In this document: positions 1-10,471 of the stretch, one piece after another
Layout of the letters: each line of letters opens with the position of its first letter
Numbering within the stretch: the first letter of the stretch is position 1
Origin: Agriotes lineatus
Lineage: Eukaryota > Arthropoda > Insecta > Coleoptera > Elateridae
DNA length: 64,000 bases
Assembly: GCA_940337035.1 (NCBI GenBank)
Contig: OW679203.1
Location: 77,701,061-77,765,060, forward strand
Direction: 5' to 3'
The notes under the pieces: generated by a model
What the model saw: only the letters and a program-made list of their open reading frames with translations
Database searches by the model: none
What the model was told of the DNA's origin: nothing
Translations under genes and position numbers: made by a program

Positions 1-1401
1 CCATATATTTTGGTATTAAACCTATATATTGTAATGACGGCCTACTTTAAAAGGGGAACTACTAAATAAAAATGATAAATACAGAAAATCACCACAATTT
101 TTGATATAGTAAAGTAAAGTTGGTAAAGTTCGGGCACTTCGTTCCATGTAGGAACATGGCGAGTCAGGGTTTTAAAACCCTGGATGAATCTACGTAGCTG
201 GAATCATTTCGCTGCTGATCGTCTGAGTGGTAGTACTCGCAGGGTATTCGCTTACTTGTTGCAGTTATTCATGAACTCCTTGCAGCTCCCGCGTTACTCT
301 ATTTTCCACTATTGCAATGTAATTGGAGTTCTGGGTGGCGATAACCTCCAAGTAGTCAAAAAGGGGCTCCGAAGTTGATCGCACTTGGAAAATCCTGCAG
401 CGTGCTAACCTTCTTCACTGGGAACTGTTTTTACTATGAAAATTATACTCAAAGATGCCCTGCACACTGATGAATATAAACGACTCGTTTTGGCTGGCAC
501 AAATAACTTTTTTTATTGAAAAATTTACACAACTGAGCTCAACTGGCACACAACACAATTTTTACAAGGTGGTTTGGATATTTTTTCAATTGACTGTCTT
601 GTTACTTAGTGATTATGATTTACATTTGTTTTAATGAAATTAGGTTTGATATCATGTTTTCTTAAGGACTAAAGTTTTGATATAAGTAGTGTTTTTGTCT
701 TTTTCTTGGGAAAACTGTCACTTTGCTTTCCTTTTAGTCACTTAGTTTTTAATGCACTGTTTCACATGAGTTTATTTAGCACTGCACTAATTGTCGGTGT
801 CCATCGATAGGTTGCCTTATTTCATTGCTTTTTGCAATCTTTACTTCTTCGCACTGCTTCTTTACCCGTCAGTTATCTTGCTCTTTGTGGGCTTATAAAC
901 TTTTAATACTCATAACGCTCATATAATTTTTGTACTTCGCAAACCATCTTTGTATGATTTTAAATTCATATTATTGTTTGACGTTACTAAACTCAAATCT
1001 GTCAGCCACACAAATTAAGCTGCATTTGCCATTCCGAACATCTATTATGACTGAAACACTTAACGTAACCCTTCTGAAACCTGCTTTATCTAATGCTAAC
1101 CTTTCTTACTCAAATTATAGTTACTACTACTCATATCAAGCGCATTTGTTAGTATAAATACTGACTATTTTGCAATAAATAAAATATTTAATTCTGTGCT
1201 CATTTTGAAATTATTCATTTTCGTGTTAGTTAGGCAACCAGAATTGCTGTGGGCAGTAAACCATTGCAATATATATGTTACTGCTATATGTGCAGTGGGC
1301 TATTTTTGTATTATTCTGCGCAGTAGTGGTATTCAAATGGGATTGATTTGTGCGCTAGCTTGGCTAATCGAACCTCTGCCAGTGCTATGTATGTAGCTTT
1401 T
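1..1401. other. No gene recognised
   Basis: This stretch has only short open frames without recognisable motifs on either strand. Positions 120-420 are less AT-rich than the surroundings, and the rest is AT-rich. I see no repeat termini, RNA gene or transposase signature. Confidence 0.5.
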
Positions 1402-1563
1402 TTCAGCTTCCTATGCTAGTACGGAAACTGTTTTCCTGTTATTGGTATGTTATCCTATTGTATGCGGTGGTCTTCATTCCAGGTGTGTGACCTTGGATTA
1501 CTATGGGAAAACATATCTATAGTAGCAAAACATGAAAACATTCTCCGTAGGAGCATAGGAAGC
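1402..1563. repeat. Imperfect hairpin, possibly a small MITE
   Basis: About 31 bases at 1402-1434, reading AGCTTCCTATGCT and onward, return as the reverse complement at 1529-1563 with a few mismatches, and the inner part also pairs weakly. The loop is roughly 95 bases. It could be a short inverted-repeat transposon or a chance hairpin, and no target duplication was identified. Confidence 0.4.
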
Positions 1564-1836
1564 TCAAGAATTATCAGATTCTAACATAATTTTCTCGGCA
1601 TTCTGGTAAAAAATTATAAAGTAACATATTATTATATCGTCAGCTTTTTCCCAAAATTTTCGGGCGTGAATGAATATTTTCAAAGTGAAAAAGTAGTAAA
1701 TACAGTTGTTTATAATAAGTTCTGGGAAACCTATAAATCTTTATTATTCAGTTATTTAACTCCAATCACTTGGCTGATATTGACCCAAAAAAATAGCAAT
1801 GAATTTATCAATTTGCAAAGTATTTAAAGTGTTGAG

Positions 1837-2364
1837 GTGATGAAAAATATTGATAAGCTAGATGAAACGCAGACAAATAATTTTTTTATAAGATGTTATG
1901 AATTTCTTATTGTTAGTTGTCTTGAAATGAAAAAAATATTTGATATTGGGGATTCACTTTTATCCAAAATTGCTATATTTGATCGTAAGTTCACCCAAAA
2001 ACCAAATTCGATCTATTATTTAATAAAGGCAGTCCCTAGAATAATAAAACAAAATGATAATGAATGGCGATTGTACTGTCAATCATTTTCAGAACTTCCA
2101 GACAGTATTTCCAAAGAATCTGAAATTGACGTGTTTTGGCACAAACTCGCAACATTTAGTGATGTTGCAGATAATTTTAAATTTAAAAATTTGGCAACTT
2201 TGTTTTAGATATTCTGGTGGTGACCCATTCCAATGCTACATGTGAAAGGAAATTTTCAAAGATAAATTTGATAAAAACAAAAACACGGAAAAAATTATGT
2301 AGCGAAACAATAAGTGGGTTGGTATTAGCCAGTAAAGGGGTAGGAGAATGTCATTGTCATGTTT
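1837..2364 (+). pseudogene. hAT-like transposase C-terminal fragment, frameshifted
   Basis: The frame opened at 1837 ends at a TAG at 2206-2208. The adjacent frame (about 2210-2364) immediately continues with residues resembling the hAT C-terminal dimerisation region: HSNATCERKFSKINLIKTK, then RKKL and a stop. In hAT transposases this region ends the RNase H-like catalytic domain and mediates multimerisation. The N-terminal BED finger and the catalytic aspartates are not visible upstream. One frameshift separates the two parts, so this is a decayed remnant and not a working gene. Some domesticated host proteins share this C-terminal motif, but the frameshift and isolation favour a dead transposon. 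Confidence 0.7.
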
Positions 2365-2805
2365 GAAATTAATAAAGGAATGGTAAACCTTATGAATGTG
2401 CCAAAAGAAACATTGGAAGACTTAGAAGACATTCATTTTGATAATGATGTCTAGCAGAAGAAATAGTGCTTTTTTATATTAATAATAATCATGTTATTTA
2501 TTATTAACCATATTATTTAGATTTGTTTGTCCAGGTATACGTAACCTAAGGGAGTTTTTGGAAATCTATTTTTTATTTCAGAAGTTTAAATTTTATTATA
2601 TTTTGCTTTATTGTTTGTGTTATTTTATTGTGGTAATATATACAATATTTAAATTAAATTAACTATTTAAAAATTGTAAATATAAGGAAGTATTTAAGTT
2701 TGGCGACATGTATTATCATACAAGCACAATTTATGTTTAATTTCGCGACGTTAATTTGAATGAAATGACGGATGAGTCGAAAAAACTGCTGCGTTGCCAT
2801 CTATA
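2365..2805. other. AT-rich sequence without recognisable features
   Basis: This is strongly AT-rich sequence following the hAT remnant. It may include that element's untranslated 3' end, but no terminal repeat could be placed. Confidence 0.4.
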
Positions 2806-2813
2806 GGTGTTAA

Positions 2814-3014
2814 CAGAGCCGGATTTAGGATATGTGAGGCCCAGGGCTAAATTTTTTTAGAGGCCCCATTCCCATTTATGCAACGGGTACAAAGGGATCA
2901 AAATGATTAGAAACCGCACTAGATTATAACCTTCGAATCTTTTCGAGGCCTCCGAAATTCTATGGCCCGGGGCTGCAGCCCCTTAGCCCCCCCCCCCCCC
3001 TTAATCCGGCTCTG
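2814..3014. mobile_element. hAT-type MITE, 201 bp, with 8-bp target duplication
   Basis: The element begins CAGAGCCGGATTTAGG and ends with its near reverse complement, CCTTAATCCGGCTCTG. It is flanked on both sides by the identical 8-mer GGTGTTAA (2806-2813 and 3015-3022). An 8-bp duplication with CAGRGCCGG-type ends is characteristic of hAT elements. It has no coding capacity, and a long C homopolymer lies near 2987-3000. The perfect target duplication suggests a fairly recent insertion. Confidence 0.88.
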
Positions 3015-3236
3015 GGTGTTAACATAATTTACAGCAAAATCTGATAATTTTGTCTTGGCGGTCCCATAATTTTAAATCTTACAAACGGCAACACTGGCGT
3101 ACATATGAACATCTGAGGTAGCTACAATTTCTTTTATTCGCAACCATATATGTAATGTTAACATTCCTGACCTCATTTGAGTGGGGGAAGTCGTACATTT
3201 CAGCCCGCTACTTCCCGCACTCACTTCCTTCACGTC

Positions 3237-3830
3237 TCAATCAGCTTTTACCCAGGTGACAAACAATTCACATTTTCCTTCTAGTTTAATCATCAGTTTC
3301 TGTATTTGTATTATTAAATTGCCATGTCTCCCTTTCAATGAATCAATTGCGACTCTACTGTCGGTGTATAGTACTACTTTTGGTTGATTGTTTTCTGAGG
3401 TGCATATTTCTTCAAATTTTTGTAGTCCTTTCAGTATTGCCAATTGTTCGGCTTGGTTATTTGAACACCTACCACTTAGTCTGTATTTCATTTCGTGCTC
3501 AAGCTGGTTGTTTCTGTAAATCGCCACTCCAGAGCCAACCTTGTCACTAGTTTTACTCCCATCTGTATATATCTCAATGTCAGGTTTTGCATTACGATCT
3601 GGTTGATTAACAGTCGGAATTTCTGCAGGATGAATCCACTTACTAACTGGCATGGGAAAATCGTAGTGAATATCCTCTTGAGTTCTTGTGGCCAAGTGTA
3701 TTCTATTTATTTCTTTAATTTTAATAATTATAGGCACTAAACCACTTAAGATACACGACGCTTCGTACGATAAAGTTCTGTATGCTTTTGCCACTTTAAC
3801 ATTAATGAGTCGCTGTACCCTCTTAAGCAT
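3237..3830 (-). pseudogene. LINE RNase H domain fragment
   Basis: The translation contains the RNase H landmarks: IYTDGSKTSDKVGSGVAIY (first aspartate), NNQAEQLAILKGL (glutamate) and LYTDSRVAIDSL (second aspartate). It stops soon after FVTWVKAD, where the last conserved residues (GNE.AD in relatives) fall in another frame. In the parent element this domain removes the RNA template after reverse transcription. Upstream residues (KRVQRLINVKVAKAYRTLSY) match the region between RT and RNase H in R1/I-type LINEs. The missing C-terminal end and the separation from the RT by 2.7 kb of another transposon make it non-functional. Confidence 0.85.
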
Positions 3831-3911
3831 TAATTGGTTGGTTTTTCTATTCGCGGATTTAATCCAAACGGGAGCTCCATAGGTAAGTATAGGTTGAATA
3901 GCGCCTGTATA

Positions 3912-4566
3912 CAGGGTGAGTCATTAGTACGGGAAAGCTCGATAGCACTTAAGCCGTTAAAGATATCAAAATTAGCCAACTGCCACTATATACAAGAAGT
4001 TATGGTGAAGTTTGTAAAATTATTTTTCGTTATACAGGGTGTTTAATTTTTTCAGAGCAGTATTTAACTTAATTTTTTTAAATGGAACACCCTCTATATT
4101 TTTAAAAATATGGATTTATCTTTGTCTGGGACTTATAATAAAGTTTACTTTTTGAAATTTACTCCGGCCATTTTGAAGTTATTCGATTTTTTCTGTAAAA
4201 ATGTACGCTTACGGACACTTTTTCAAAAAATCACAGGGTACTTGATCCTAGAGATATCTATATGAGATTATGCTTATGCTTAAACAACTTTTTGGACTAT
4301 CATTTGGCAATAAGAACGCTCATCTGCGTTATGGAATTACTTAGTTGTGGCACGTTAACTTTTTGAAACTTTGAAGGGCCATAACTTTATTTTTTCAAAT
4401 TACACTCCCTGTATTTTATTGCTTAGTGGTCTTCAACCTCTAATTTTATATCTTTTTTCTCCGATATGTCCTATACAAAAACTTGATAGTTTAGGAGATA
4501 TTAGAATTTCTTTAAAAATGCATACATTTCTCATCGATACCTACAGAGTGTGCCATGGAAAACAAA
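3912..4566 (+). repeat. Left long terminal inverted repeat of the mariner-type element
   Basis: It pairs with 5952-6607 at roughly 80-90 percent by eye, from the CAGGGTGAGTC terminus to GTGCCATGGAAAACAA near 4550-4565. An internal TATACAGGGTGTTTAAT at about 4030 and an AACACCCTCTATA at about 4085 make a nested palindrome. Confidence 0.85.
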
Positions 4567-4817
4567 TAAATTATAGCTTGACACACGTTATAATTGCACT
4601 TGTAGTACATCACATTTTTAATTTGTCGAGAAAATACAATTAACAAAAGATGTATTTACGGAAAGTAATAGATACCCCCATAGAAGAAGCACAAAAGTTA
4701 TACCTCTGAAAAGTGCTAAACATGTTTTTATGATATCCAGAAGTATACACATGTACCCAAAAATAAACAATAATTAGAAACTTGGAGTTATTTATTTATA
4801 ACAAATAGTACTTAGAA

Positions 4818-5879
4818 TTACACAACATGTTCAAAATGACGACCCCCTTGGGTTATACACTCGTCAATTCTTTTTAAAAACGACGCATTCACGGCTTCAA
4901 GTGTGGCAGCGTCAATGCTATGAAAAGCTTCTGTAATTCTTTGCTGCATATTTTCCTTAGTAGTGACTTCAGCCTCATACACCCGATCGTGGACGAAGCC
5001 CCATAAGAAAAAGTCTGGTTTCGTTAGGTCAGGCGACCTCGGAGGCCATGGTATTGGACCTCCCCTGCCAATCCAGCGTCCCTCAAATTCGCCGTCCAAA
5101 TACTCCCTTACAATACGACTATTATGTGATGGAGCACAGTCATGTTGAAACCACATTCGTCTTCTCACATCTAAAGGCAAATCATCCAGATACAATTGAA
5201 AATCGTTTTGGAGAAAGTGCAAATACGATTCTCCATTCAGTGGGCCGTCGAAGAAATACGGCCCAAGAACCCTACTACCAACAATACCACCCCAAACATT
5301 AAGTGACCATCGATGTTGGTGGTCGAGTGTTCGAATGAAATGGGGGTTTTGAGTGTCGTAGTAATGAAAGTTGTGAATATTAACTTTTGCATCTTTTTTA
5401 AATGTCGCCTCATCCGTAAATAGCACGTTATTGAAAAAATTGTTTTCCAGCTGTTCCTTATTTCGGGCCCATAAACAAAAATTTTGCCTGGCTACATAGT
5501 CGTCTTCATTTAGGTGCTGTACTAACTGGACATGGTACGGATGGAATTTGTTTTTACGGATAATCCTAGAGACACTGGTTTGGGAGATTTGCAGTTGTTG
5601 ACTTACGGCACGGGAACTTGTGTGCGGATTTTCTACAACACTTTGCACAACCAGATCTTCATTTTCACCCTCGGTCGCTGGGTTTTGCAGACGGTGTTTC
5701 TCATACTGGACACTGCCCGTTTCTTCAAATCTTGCTTGCACATTTCCGAAGTCTCTTGCTCTTGGATGCCTCCTACCGGGATATCTTTGTGCATAAATTC
5801 TAGACGCCAGTAACGTGTTTCGCTCACTTTCACCTAATACATAAACCATATCCACCATTTCATCTTTCGTTAATTTCAT
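4818..5879 (-). CDS. Mariner/IS630-family transposase, 353 aa, full-length frame
   Basis: This is a DDE/D transposase that would cut out and reinsert its own element at TA sites. The N-terminus (about residues 1-120) is a helix-turn-helix region of the DUF4817 type: RNTLLASRIYAQRYPGRRHP, then SSRAVSQQLQISQTSVSRII. The catalytic acidic residues are in LFTDEATF, FQHDCAPSHNS and SPDLTKPDFFLWGF. By my count 41 residues separate the second and third aspartates, which would make it DD41D and not the DD34D of classical mariner. There are no internal stops, and the start (MKLTKDEMVDMVYVLGESE) fits the family start. It is the only gene between the element's 655-bp inverted repeats. Relatives of this family are often annotated simply as DDE_3 or Tc3-like proteins. 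Activity is an inference from intactness. Confidence 0.9.
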   Translation of the reverse strand: MKLTKDEMVDMVYVLGESERNTLLASRIYAQRYPGRRHPRARDFGNVQARFEETGSVQYEKHRLQNPATEGENEDLVVQSVVENPHTSSRAVSQQLQISQTSVSRIIRKNKFHPYHVQLVQHLNEDDYVARQNFCLWARNKEQLENNFFNNVLFTDEATFKKDAKVNIHNFHYYDTQNPHFIRTLDHQHRWSLNVWGGIVGSRVLGPYFFDGPLNGESYLHFLQNDFQLYLDDLPLDVRRRMWFQHDCAPSHNSRIVREYLDGEFEGRWIGRGGPIPWPPRSPDLTKPDFFLWGFVHDRVYEAEVTTKENMQQRITEAFHSIDAATLEAVNASFLKRIDECITQGGRHFEHVV

Positions 5880-5951
5880 TTTCCCGACAAATTAAAAACA
5901 TGCGGTTAAACGAGTGTAATTTTGACATGTCTCAAACAATAACTCGTGAAC

Positions 5952-6607
5952 ACTTGTTTCCATGGCACACTAGGTCGGTATAGATGAGATATTTGTGCAT
6001 TTTTTTAAAAAACCGAATTATCTCCTAAACTATCAATTTTTGGCATAAGACATGTAGGACATAAAAATTGCAAAATAAGATGCTGAATACGACTAACCAA
6101 TAAAATACAGGGAGTGCCATTTGAAAAAATAAAGTTATGGCTCTTCAAAGTTTCGAAAAGTTAACGTGTCACAACTAAGTAATCCCACAACGCAGGTAAG
6201 CGTTCTTATTTCCAAATGATACTCCAAAAAGTTGTTTAGGCATGACCAAAACCGCAATTAGATATCTCTACGATCAAGTGCCCTGTGATTTTTTGAATAA
6301 GTATCTGTAAGCGCACGTTTTTACAGAAAAAATCGAATAACTTCAAAACGGCTGAAGTAAATTTCGAAAAGTAAACTTTATTATAAGTCCCAGACAACGA
6401 TAAATCCATATTTTGAAAAATATACAGGGTGTTCTATTTAAAAAAATTAAGTTAAATACTGCCCTGAAAAAATTAAACACCCTGTATAACGAAAAATAAT
6501 TTTACAAAATTCACCATAACTTCTTGTATATAGTGGCAATTGGCTCATTTTGATATCTTTAATGGCTTAAGTGCAATCGAGCTTTCCCGTACTAATGACT
6601 CACCCTG
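5952..6607 (-). repeat. Right long terminal inverted repeat of the mariner-type element
   Basis: This is the reverse-complement partner of 3912-4566, ending GACTCACCCTG next to TA. The internal motif TATACAGGGTGTTC recurs at about 6420 and its complement at about 6476, as in the left arm. Confidence 0.85.
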
Positions 6608-6611
6608 TATA

Positions 6612-7031
6612 TAATTTTAAGAGACTGATGTCCTAATCCCCAATTCATTCTTGCTGACCTAGATAAGGTGTATATCAATTTGGTGGCTTTCTCAGTGATA
6701 CATTTAATGTGGCTGTTAAAATTTAATTTTTCATCGAAATAAATACCTAGGTATTTTAGTTCCGACACCTGTTTTAAGGTATTTCCATTTAAATATATTT
6801 TTATATCATCGTCCTTCCTTTTCTTTGATATTAACATTGTCATTGATTTTTGGTCGTTAAAGGTTCTCTTATTATTTTTTGCCCAGATTTCAATTTTCTT
6901 AAGATCCAAGTTAGCAAAGTTTTCTGCTTCGATTGAGTTATTCCCATGCGTAATTATTAGCAAGTCATCGGCGAATGCTATCGCTTTTGTTTTTTGGGTA
7001 TAATTTATGTTTAGCAGTGAATTATACTGAC
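6612..7031 (-). pseudogene. LINE reverse transcriptase, C-terminal half
   Basis: The minus strand reads QYNSLLNINYTQKTKAIAFADDLLI, the RT catalytic FADD box, followed by KYLGIYFDEKLNFNSHIK (RT thumb region) and LKIIY at the mariner insertion point. It continues the RT begun at 8910-7598. The sequence above 7031 in this frame does not belong to the LINE but to the 7032-7597 insert. The polymerase active-site aspartates are present, but the gene is interrupted on both sides. Confidence 0.85.
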
Positions 7032-7597
7032 TATTCAACACTATAACATATAAGCCAATCATATTGCAGACATTTGCTTTTTTCAACCAATAACAGCAGT
7101 ATATCACTGAATATTGGGCACCATGCAAAATATTCACAAAACAGTGTACGTACTCAAAAAATAAATAGCCTTGTTGCGCAATATCGCTTAGAAACGATGT
7201 CCTGTCCTTAACGATATCGCTAGGTTACGTAAAACTAAACACCAACAAACTGTGTGAACAAAGTTTGGCTTGCATTAAAAATTTAAAAATGTGTTTTGGA
7301 AGTATTCCGCTGAATTTAATTGAGGATGAATATTAATTGTTGGATTATTTTTCAATAAAGTTAATCGTTATGTATTAATATCGTTAAATAGTCGTCCCAA
7401 ATACCACTCGAAGTGAATATTTTTTTTTTTAATATTTTGCCATTTCCATAGAAATTATTGCAAATTTCACTCAACAAAATCACATTTATTTTGATATTTG
7501 ATATGATTTTGTTTCGTGAAATTTAAACGCAATAATTTACATGGAAACGGCAAAATATTTGTCAAAAATATATCCACTACTTGTGGTATTACCCTTG
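7032..7597. mobile_element. ~565-bp non-coding insert in the LINE, containing a hairpin
   Basis: The LINE frame reads WNIQ on one side of this segment and QYNSLLN on the other, and joins cleanly without it. The insert lacks a gene. Its right part (about 7401-7592) is a hairpin: AATACCACTCGAAGTG is matched by an inverted copy ending CACTACTTGTGGTATT, and the arms continue through TTTTGCCATTTCCAT. The whole may be one non-autonomous element or a MITE next to another insert. The target duplication is at most CTGA or TGA and is not certain. Confidence 0.65.
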
Positions 7598-8910
7598 AAT
7601 ATTCCATAGACCCGGTCCACAACACGAACCTTGGGGGCAGCCCATAGTTGCCTTTTTTTCTATCTTTATTGAGTTCATCGCGAGTGTAGCCGTTCTATCT
7701 TTAAAATAATCTTTCGTGAGGTTGTACAAATTCCTAGGACAGTTAAATTGTTTAAGACTGTTTAGTATAGCTGGCCACCAGGCCGCATTGAAGGCTCCCT
7801 TCACGTCTAGACTAGTAATTACTACAGACTTCTTCTGTTGTAACAGGTTTTCGATGTGTTCTCTGACGAACAAAGCTGCGTCCGTAGTACTTCTTGGAGG
7901 AATGAATCCAAATTGGTTGCTATTCATTAAGTTATTACTATGTACGTGATGCATTATTCTGTCAATCAAAAGTTTTTCCAATGCTTTTCCTCCAACGTTA
8001 ATTAAACTTATAGGCCTAAATTTATTTGCGTCGTCGCTGTTTTCTTTGCCAGGTTTTGTTATAGGTATGATAATTGACTATTTCCATCTTTTAGGAAAGC
8101 AGCCTCTTTTTAAACATTCATTGTAAATTTGGTTCAAAAGAAGCGGAAAATTTGTATGTATTGCAAGCATAATCTCGCTTGTAAGCTCGTCTTCCCCAGT
8201 TGCCTTATTTGGGTCAAATTTTTTTAGAACACTGTGGATTTCTTGTTGTGTGAATCGTTTATCATCTTCTGTGGTCGGTGGATTAACCGAATTTAGCCTT
8301 GTTTGTTCATGGGTAATTGCTTCAATTTGCGTATCGTCTGTTGGTACGAAGTTGTCCAACAGGTGTTCGAGAGTATCTTTTATTGTGGTAGTGTATGTTC
8401 CGTTCGGCTTCTTTACGGTTGTAAATGCTGTATTGGATCTTAGCTTTCTGGCTGCTACCTTATATACTATGTTCCACGGGTTCACTTCGTTTGCAACATT
8501 ACAACATTCCTTCCAGGAGTCAAATTTGCTCCTTCTAATTAATCTTTCATATTCTTTCTTCTGTTCCATGTACATATTTCTCCTTTCTTCCCTTAAATTA
8601 CTGCCCGTTGTTTTCTGATTCCTTCTTCTTAAGGAGTTAACTTTTTTCCTTAAAATAGTTAGGTTTTCGTTCCACCACGGTACACTTTTCTTGAATATTT
8701 TTTTCATGTTAGTATTTATGACAGGAAAACCATCTTCGCAGGCCGTTTTTATTGCTTTATAAACTTGGTCTAAAAATAATTCTAGATCAGGTTCGTTAAG
8801 AAGAATATCTGCGAGTTCTTTGTCAATTTCTTCTTGATCTTTTATACAGTTAAAACTCTTAACAAGGTTTTTCTTTAAACTCTCCTCAAATTTTTCGAAA
8901 CTCCCTTTTT
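7598..8910 (-). pseudogene. LINE linker and reverse transcriptase, N-terminal half
   Basis: The minus-strand frame includes VPWWNENLTILRKKV (a typical LINE linker before RT), NKATGEDELTSEI and KRGCFPKRWK. An in-frame TAG follows near 8077, then KPGKENSDDANKFRPISLIN, NSNQFGFIPPRSTTDA, SLDVKGAFNAAWWP (RT motif A, with the catalytic aspartate) and MGCPQGSCCGPGLWN. The frame continues upstream of 8707 to a shift near 8905, where FCYHAVKYNTKKG joins in another frame. Similarity is to R1/LOA/I-group LINEs. The stop and frameshift make it a pseudogene. Confidence 0.87.
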
Positions 8911-9060
8911 TGTATTATATTTAACAGCGTGATAGCAAAACATTGATACGTTTTCTTTCGGCCTACTTATATGAAACTGTATTAATTTATGATCGGAGCA
9001 GCTTTCTTCTCGGGCTGTAATATACTATTACGCTGCGAGTTTTAAACTGAACTAAATTCA

Positions 9061-9699
9061 AATAGTCGTCTGTTATTCGTAAATATTTTCACACCTCCAA
9101 GTGCTATCAAATTCAAGAATGTGACTTTTATCTGAAATTGGTAGCAGCATCAGCATCACACAGGGGATGTTTATGTTACCTAATCCCATACTGACGCGAT
9201 TTAATGGTACTATTGACGGGTTGAATATTTCCGTGAAGCGGATTAATTGCCTTATATGAAGCAAGAAATAACATTATGTGGTATGGATGGGGTGATTCTT
9301 GTTATTACTGCATGGTTATGTTTTTCTAGAGCTTATTCTTATTGTTTTTAAGTTATCATCTTCTCCGAAAAAGACTGACTTTCTGAAAATTACATAATTT
9401 ACTGGTCGTTGACTATTTCCCGGGTCGACCCGGGTACCCACCGACATCCCTGGTAACTAGTTTAGAAAAGTGATAATTTTATTACTTAAACCGCCATAGG
9501 ACTTCAGTAAAACCACATTTCTAACGTGTAGCGTATACTATTTTATTGCATTTCTTATAGAAATGTGAAATATTAATTTTTATGTAAAAGTTACTCTAAA
9601 TGTCAAAACAACCAAGCTGAGCAGAACTCGTTTTTATTTACAGAAGCACAATAAGCAGCTCCAGTTGACATTACGCTTTTGACAGTACTGAAGTGTACT
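9061..9699. other. No gene recognised
   Basis: It probably contains more decayed LINE 5' sequence at its lower edge. A short palindrome, CCCGGGTCGACCCGGG, lies near 9420. I see nothing else that can be named. Confidence 0.4.
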
Positions 9700-9829
9700 G
9701 TTGGTGGTACTGTAAGTCTATGTCAAATTCGAGGTTAACAGGTTCAGTTTTGTGTCAGTCTTTACACGGACTGACGCAAAACATAACCTACTAACTTCGA
9801 ATATTGCATAGACTGACAGTACCAGCAAC
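9700..9829. repeat. Palindromic repeat family, copy 1
   Basis: One arm reads GGTGGTACTGTAAGTCTATG through GTGTCAGTC. It returns inverted as GACTGACGCAAAACATAACC through ACTGACAGTACCAGCAAC. A full related copy lies at 42729-42840 and a half copy at 39131-39202. It is likely a short MITE, with no target duplication resolved. Confidence 0.7.
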
Positions 9830-10381
9830 AATACACTTGCCAAACGTAAAACAAATTGTCGTTGCTATGCTGTAATGCTTGCTGCCAATAATTTTGAATT
9901 CATAAATTCATAAACATCGTTCCTTTCATAGATTAGAAACTATCCCATAGCCATACTAGATGAAAATAATTTTTGATCGTACTTTAGTTGAAGGCAATAG
10001 AAATGACAATTCAAATCATTCTCAAATTACAGATTACTCAGCGGCGAAGTCTGAGTCAGCGGTATCATCAAAAATTAAAATAAACACTCGTATTGCATTA
10101 TACCATCGAATTTTTGTAAGTTTACAATATGGATAAGCTTTAAAAAATAAATAAAAATTATTCATTCTTGTATAACTTGCTGATGGCTGGTCTAGCATTT
10201 GTACATTTACATTTTACATATATAACTACTTGCAAACAACACATTTATTAAATAATAATGATTTACTAATTATTACCTACTAACTGGTAAAATAGCAATT
10301 AAGACATCAATTAAATAAACAAGAAAGCAACATGGTAAACAAACATCCAGTAACAACAATTGCTCCACCCAGGTAGCATAG
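9830..10381. other. AT-rich, no gene recognised
   Basis: There is no coding motif. About 30 bases near 9935-9975 (CCATAGCCATACTAGATGAA) recur near 38650, so part of this stretch belongs to the same dispersed repeat as the palindromic family. Confidence 0.4.
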
Positions 10382-10471
10382 GCGGTTTGAATAAAACTAT
10401 TGTGTGTTCATGCGGTTTGAACTAAACTATTGTGTGTTCATGCGGTTTGAACTAAACTATTGTGTGTTCAT
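10382..10471 (+). repeat. Tandem repeat, three copies of 30 bp
   Basis: Three consecutive units begin GCGGTTTGAA and end TTGTGTGTTCAT. The last two are identical and the first differs at about two positions. Confidence 0.95.

Larger units (their letters stand above)
3912..6607 (-). mobile_element. Mariner/IS630-type transposon with 655-bp inverted repeats
   Basis: Inverted ends start CAGGGTGAGTCATTAG and are flanked by TA on both sides (3910-3911 and 6608-6609), the hallmark target duplication of the Tc1/mariner superfamily. The ends pair over about 655 bp (3912-4566 with 5952-6607), much longer than the ~30 bp of classical mariners. Inside the arms the terminal motif recurs as TATACAGGGTGTT, making subterminal palindromes. 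The single gene between the arms (5879-4818) is an intact-looking transposase. Taking one TA plus the flanks restores the reading frame of the surrounding LINE, confirming the boundaries. The element may be autonomous. Confidence 0.92.
3181..9060 (-). mobile_element. Non-LTR retrotransposon (R1/I-like, APE-RT-RNase H) split by two insertions
   Basis: On the minus strand the order is an endonuclease tail (about 9050-8910, with SDHKLIQFHISRPKE), linker and reverse transcriptase (8910-7598 and 7031-6612), then RNase H (3909-3237). This APE-RT-RNase H order is that of the R1/LOA/I group of LINEs. The coding sequence is interrupted by a mariner-type element (3912-6607) and by a ~565-bp segment (7032-7597). 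At both sites the flanking residues join into a continuous LINE reading frame when the insert is ignored. Stops and frameshifts (for example a TAG near 8077 and a shift near 8905) show that the LINE is dead. The 5' end and 3' tail are not defined. Confidence 0.85.

Noticed and set aside
5532..5833. Open frames of 60-90 codons on either strand inside the transposase gene
   Set aside because: They are out-of-frame readings of the 4818-5879 transposase.
9418..9438. CCCGGGTCGACCCGGG palindrome resembling a cloning linker
   Set aside because: It is short, embedded in ordinary sequence with no vector-like flanks, and can occur by chance.
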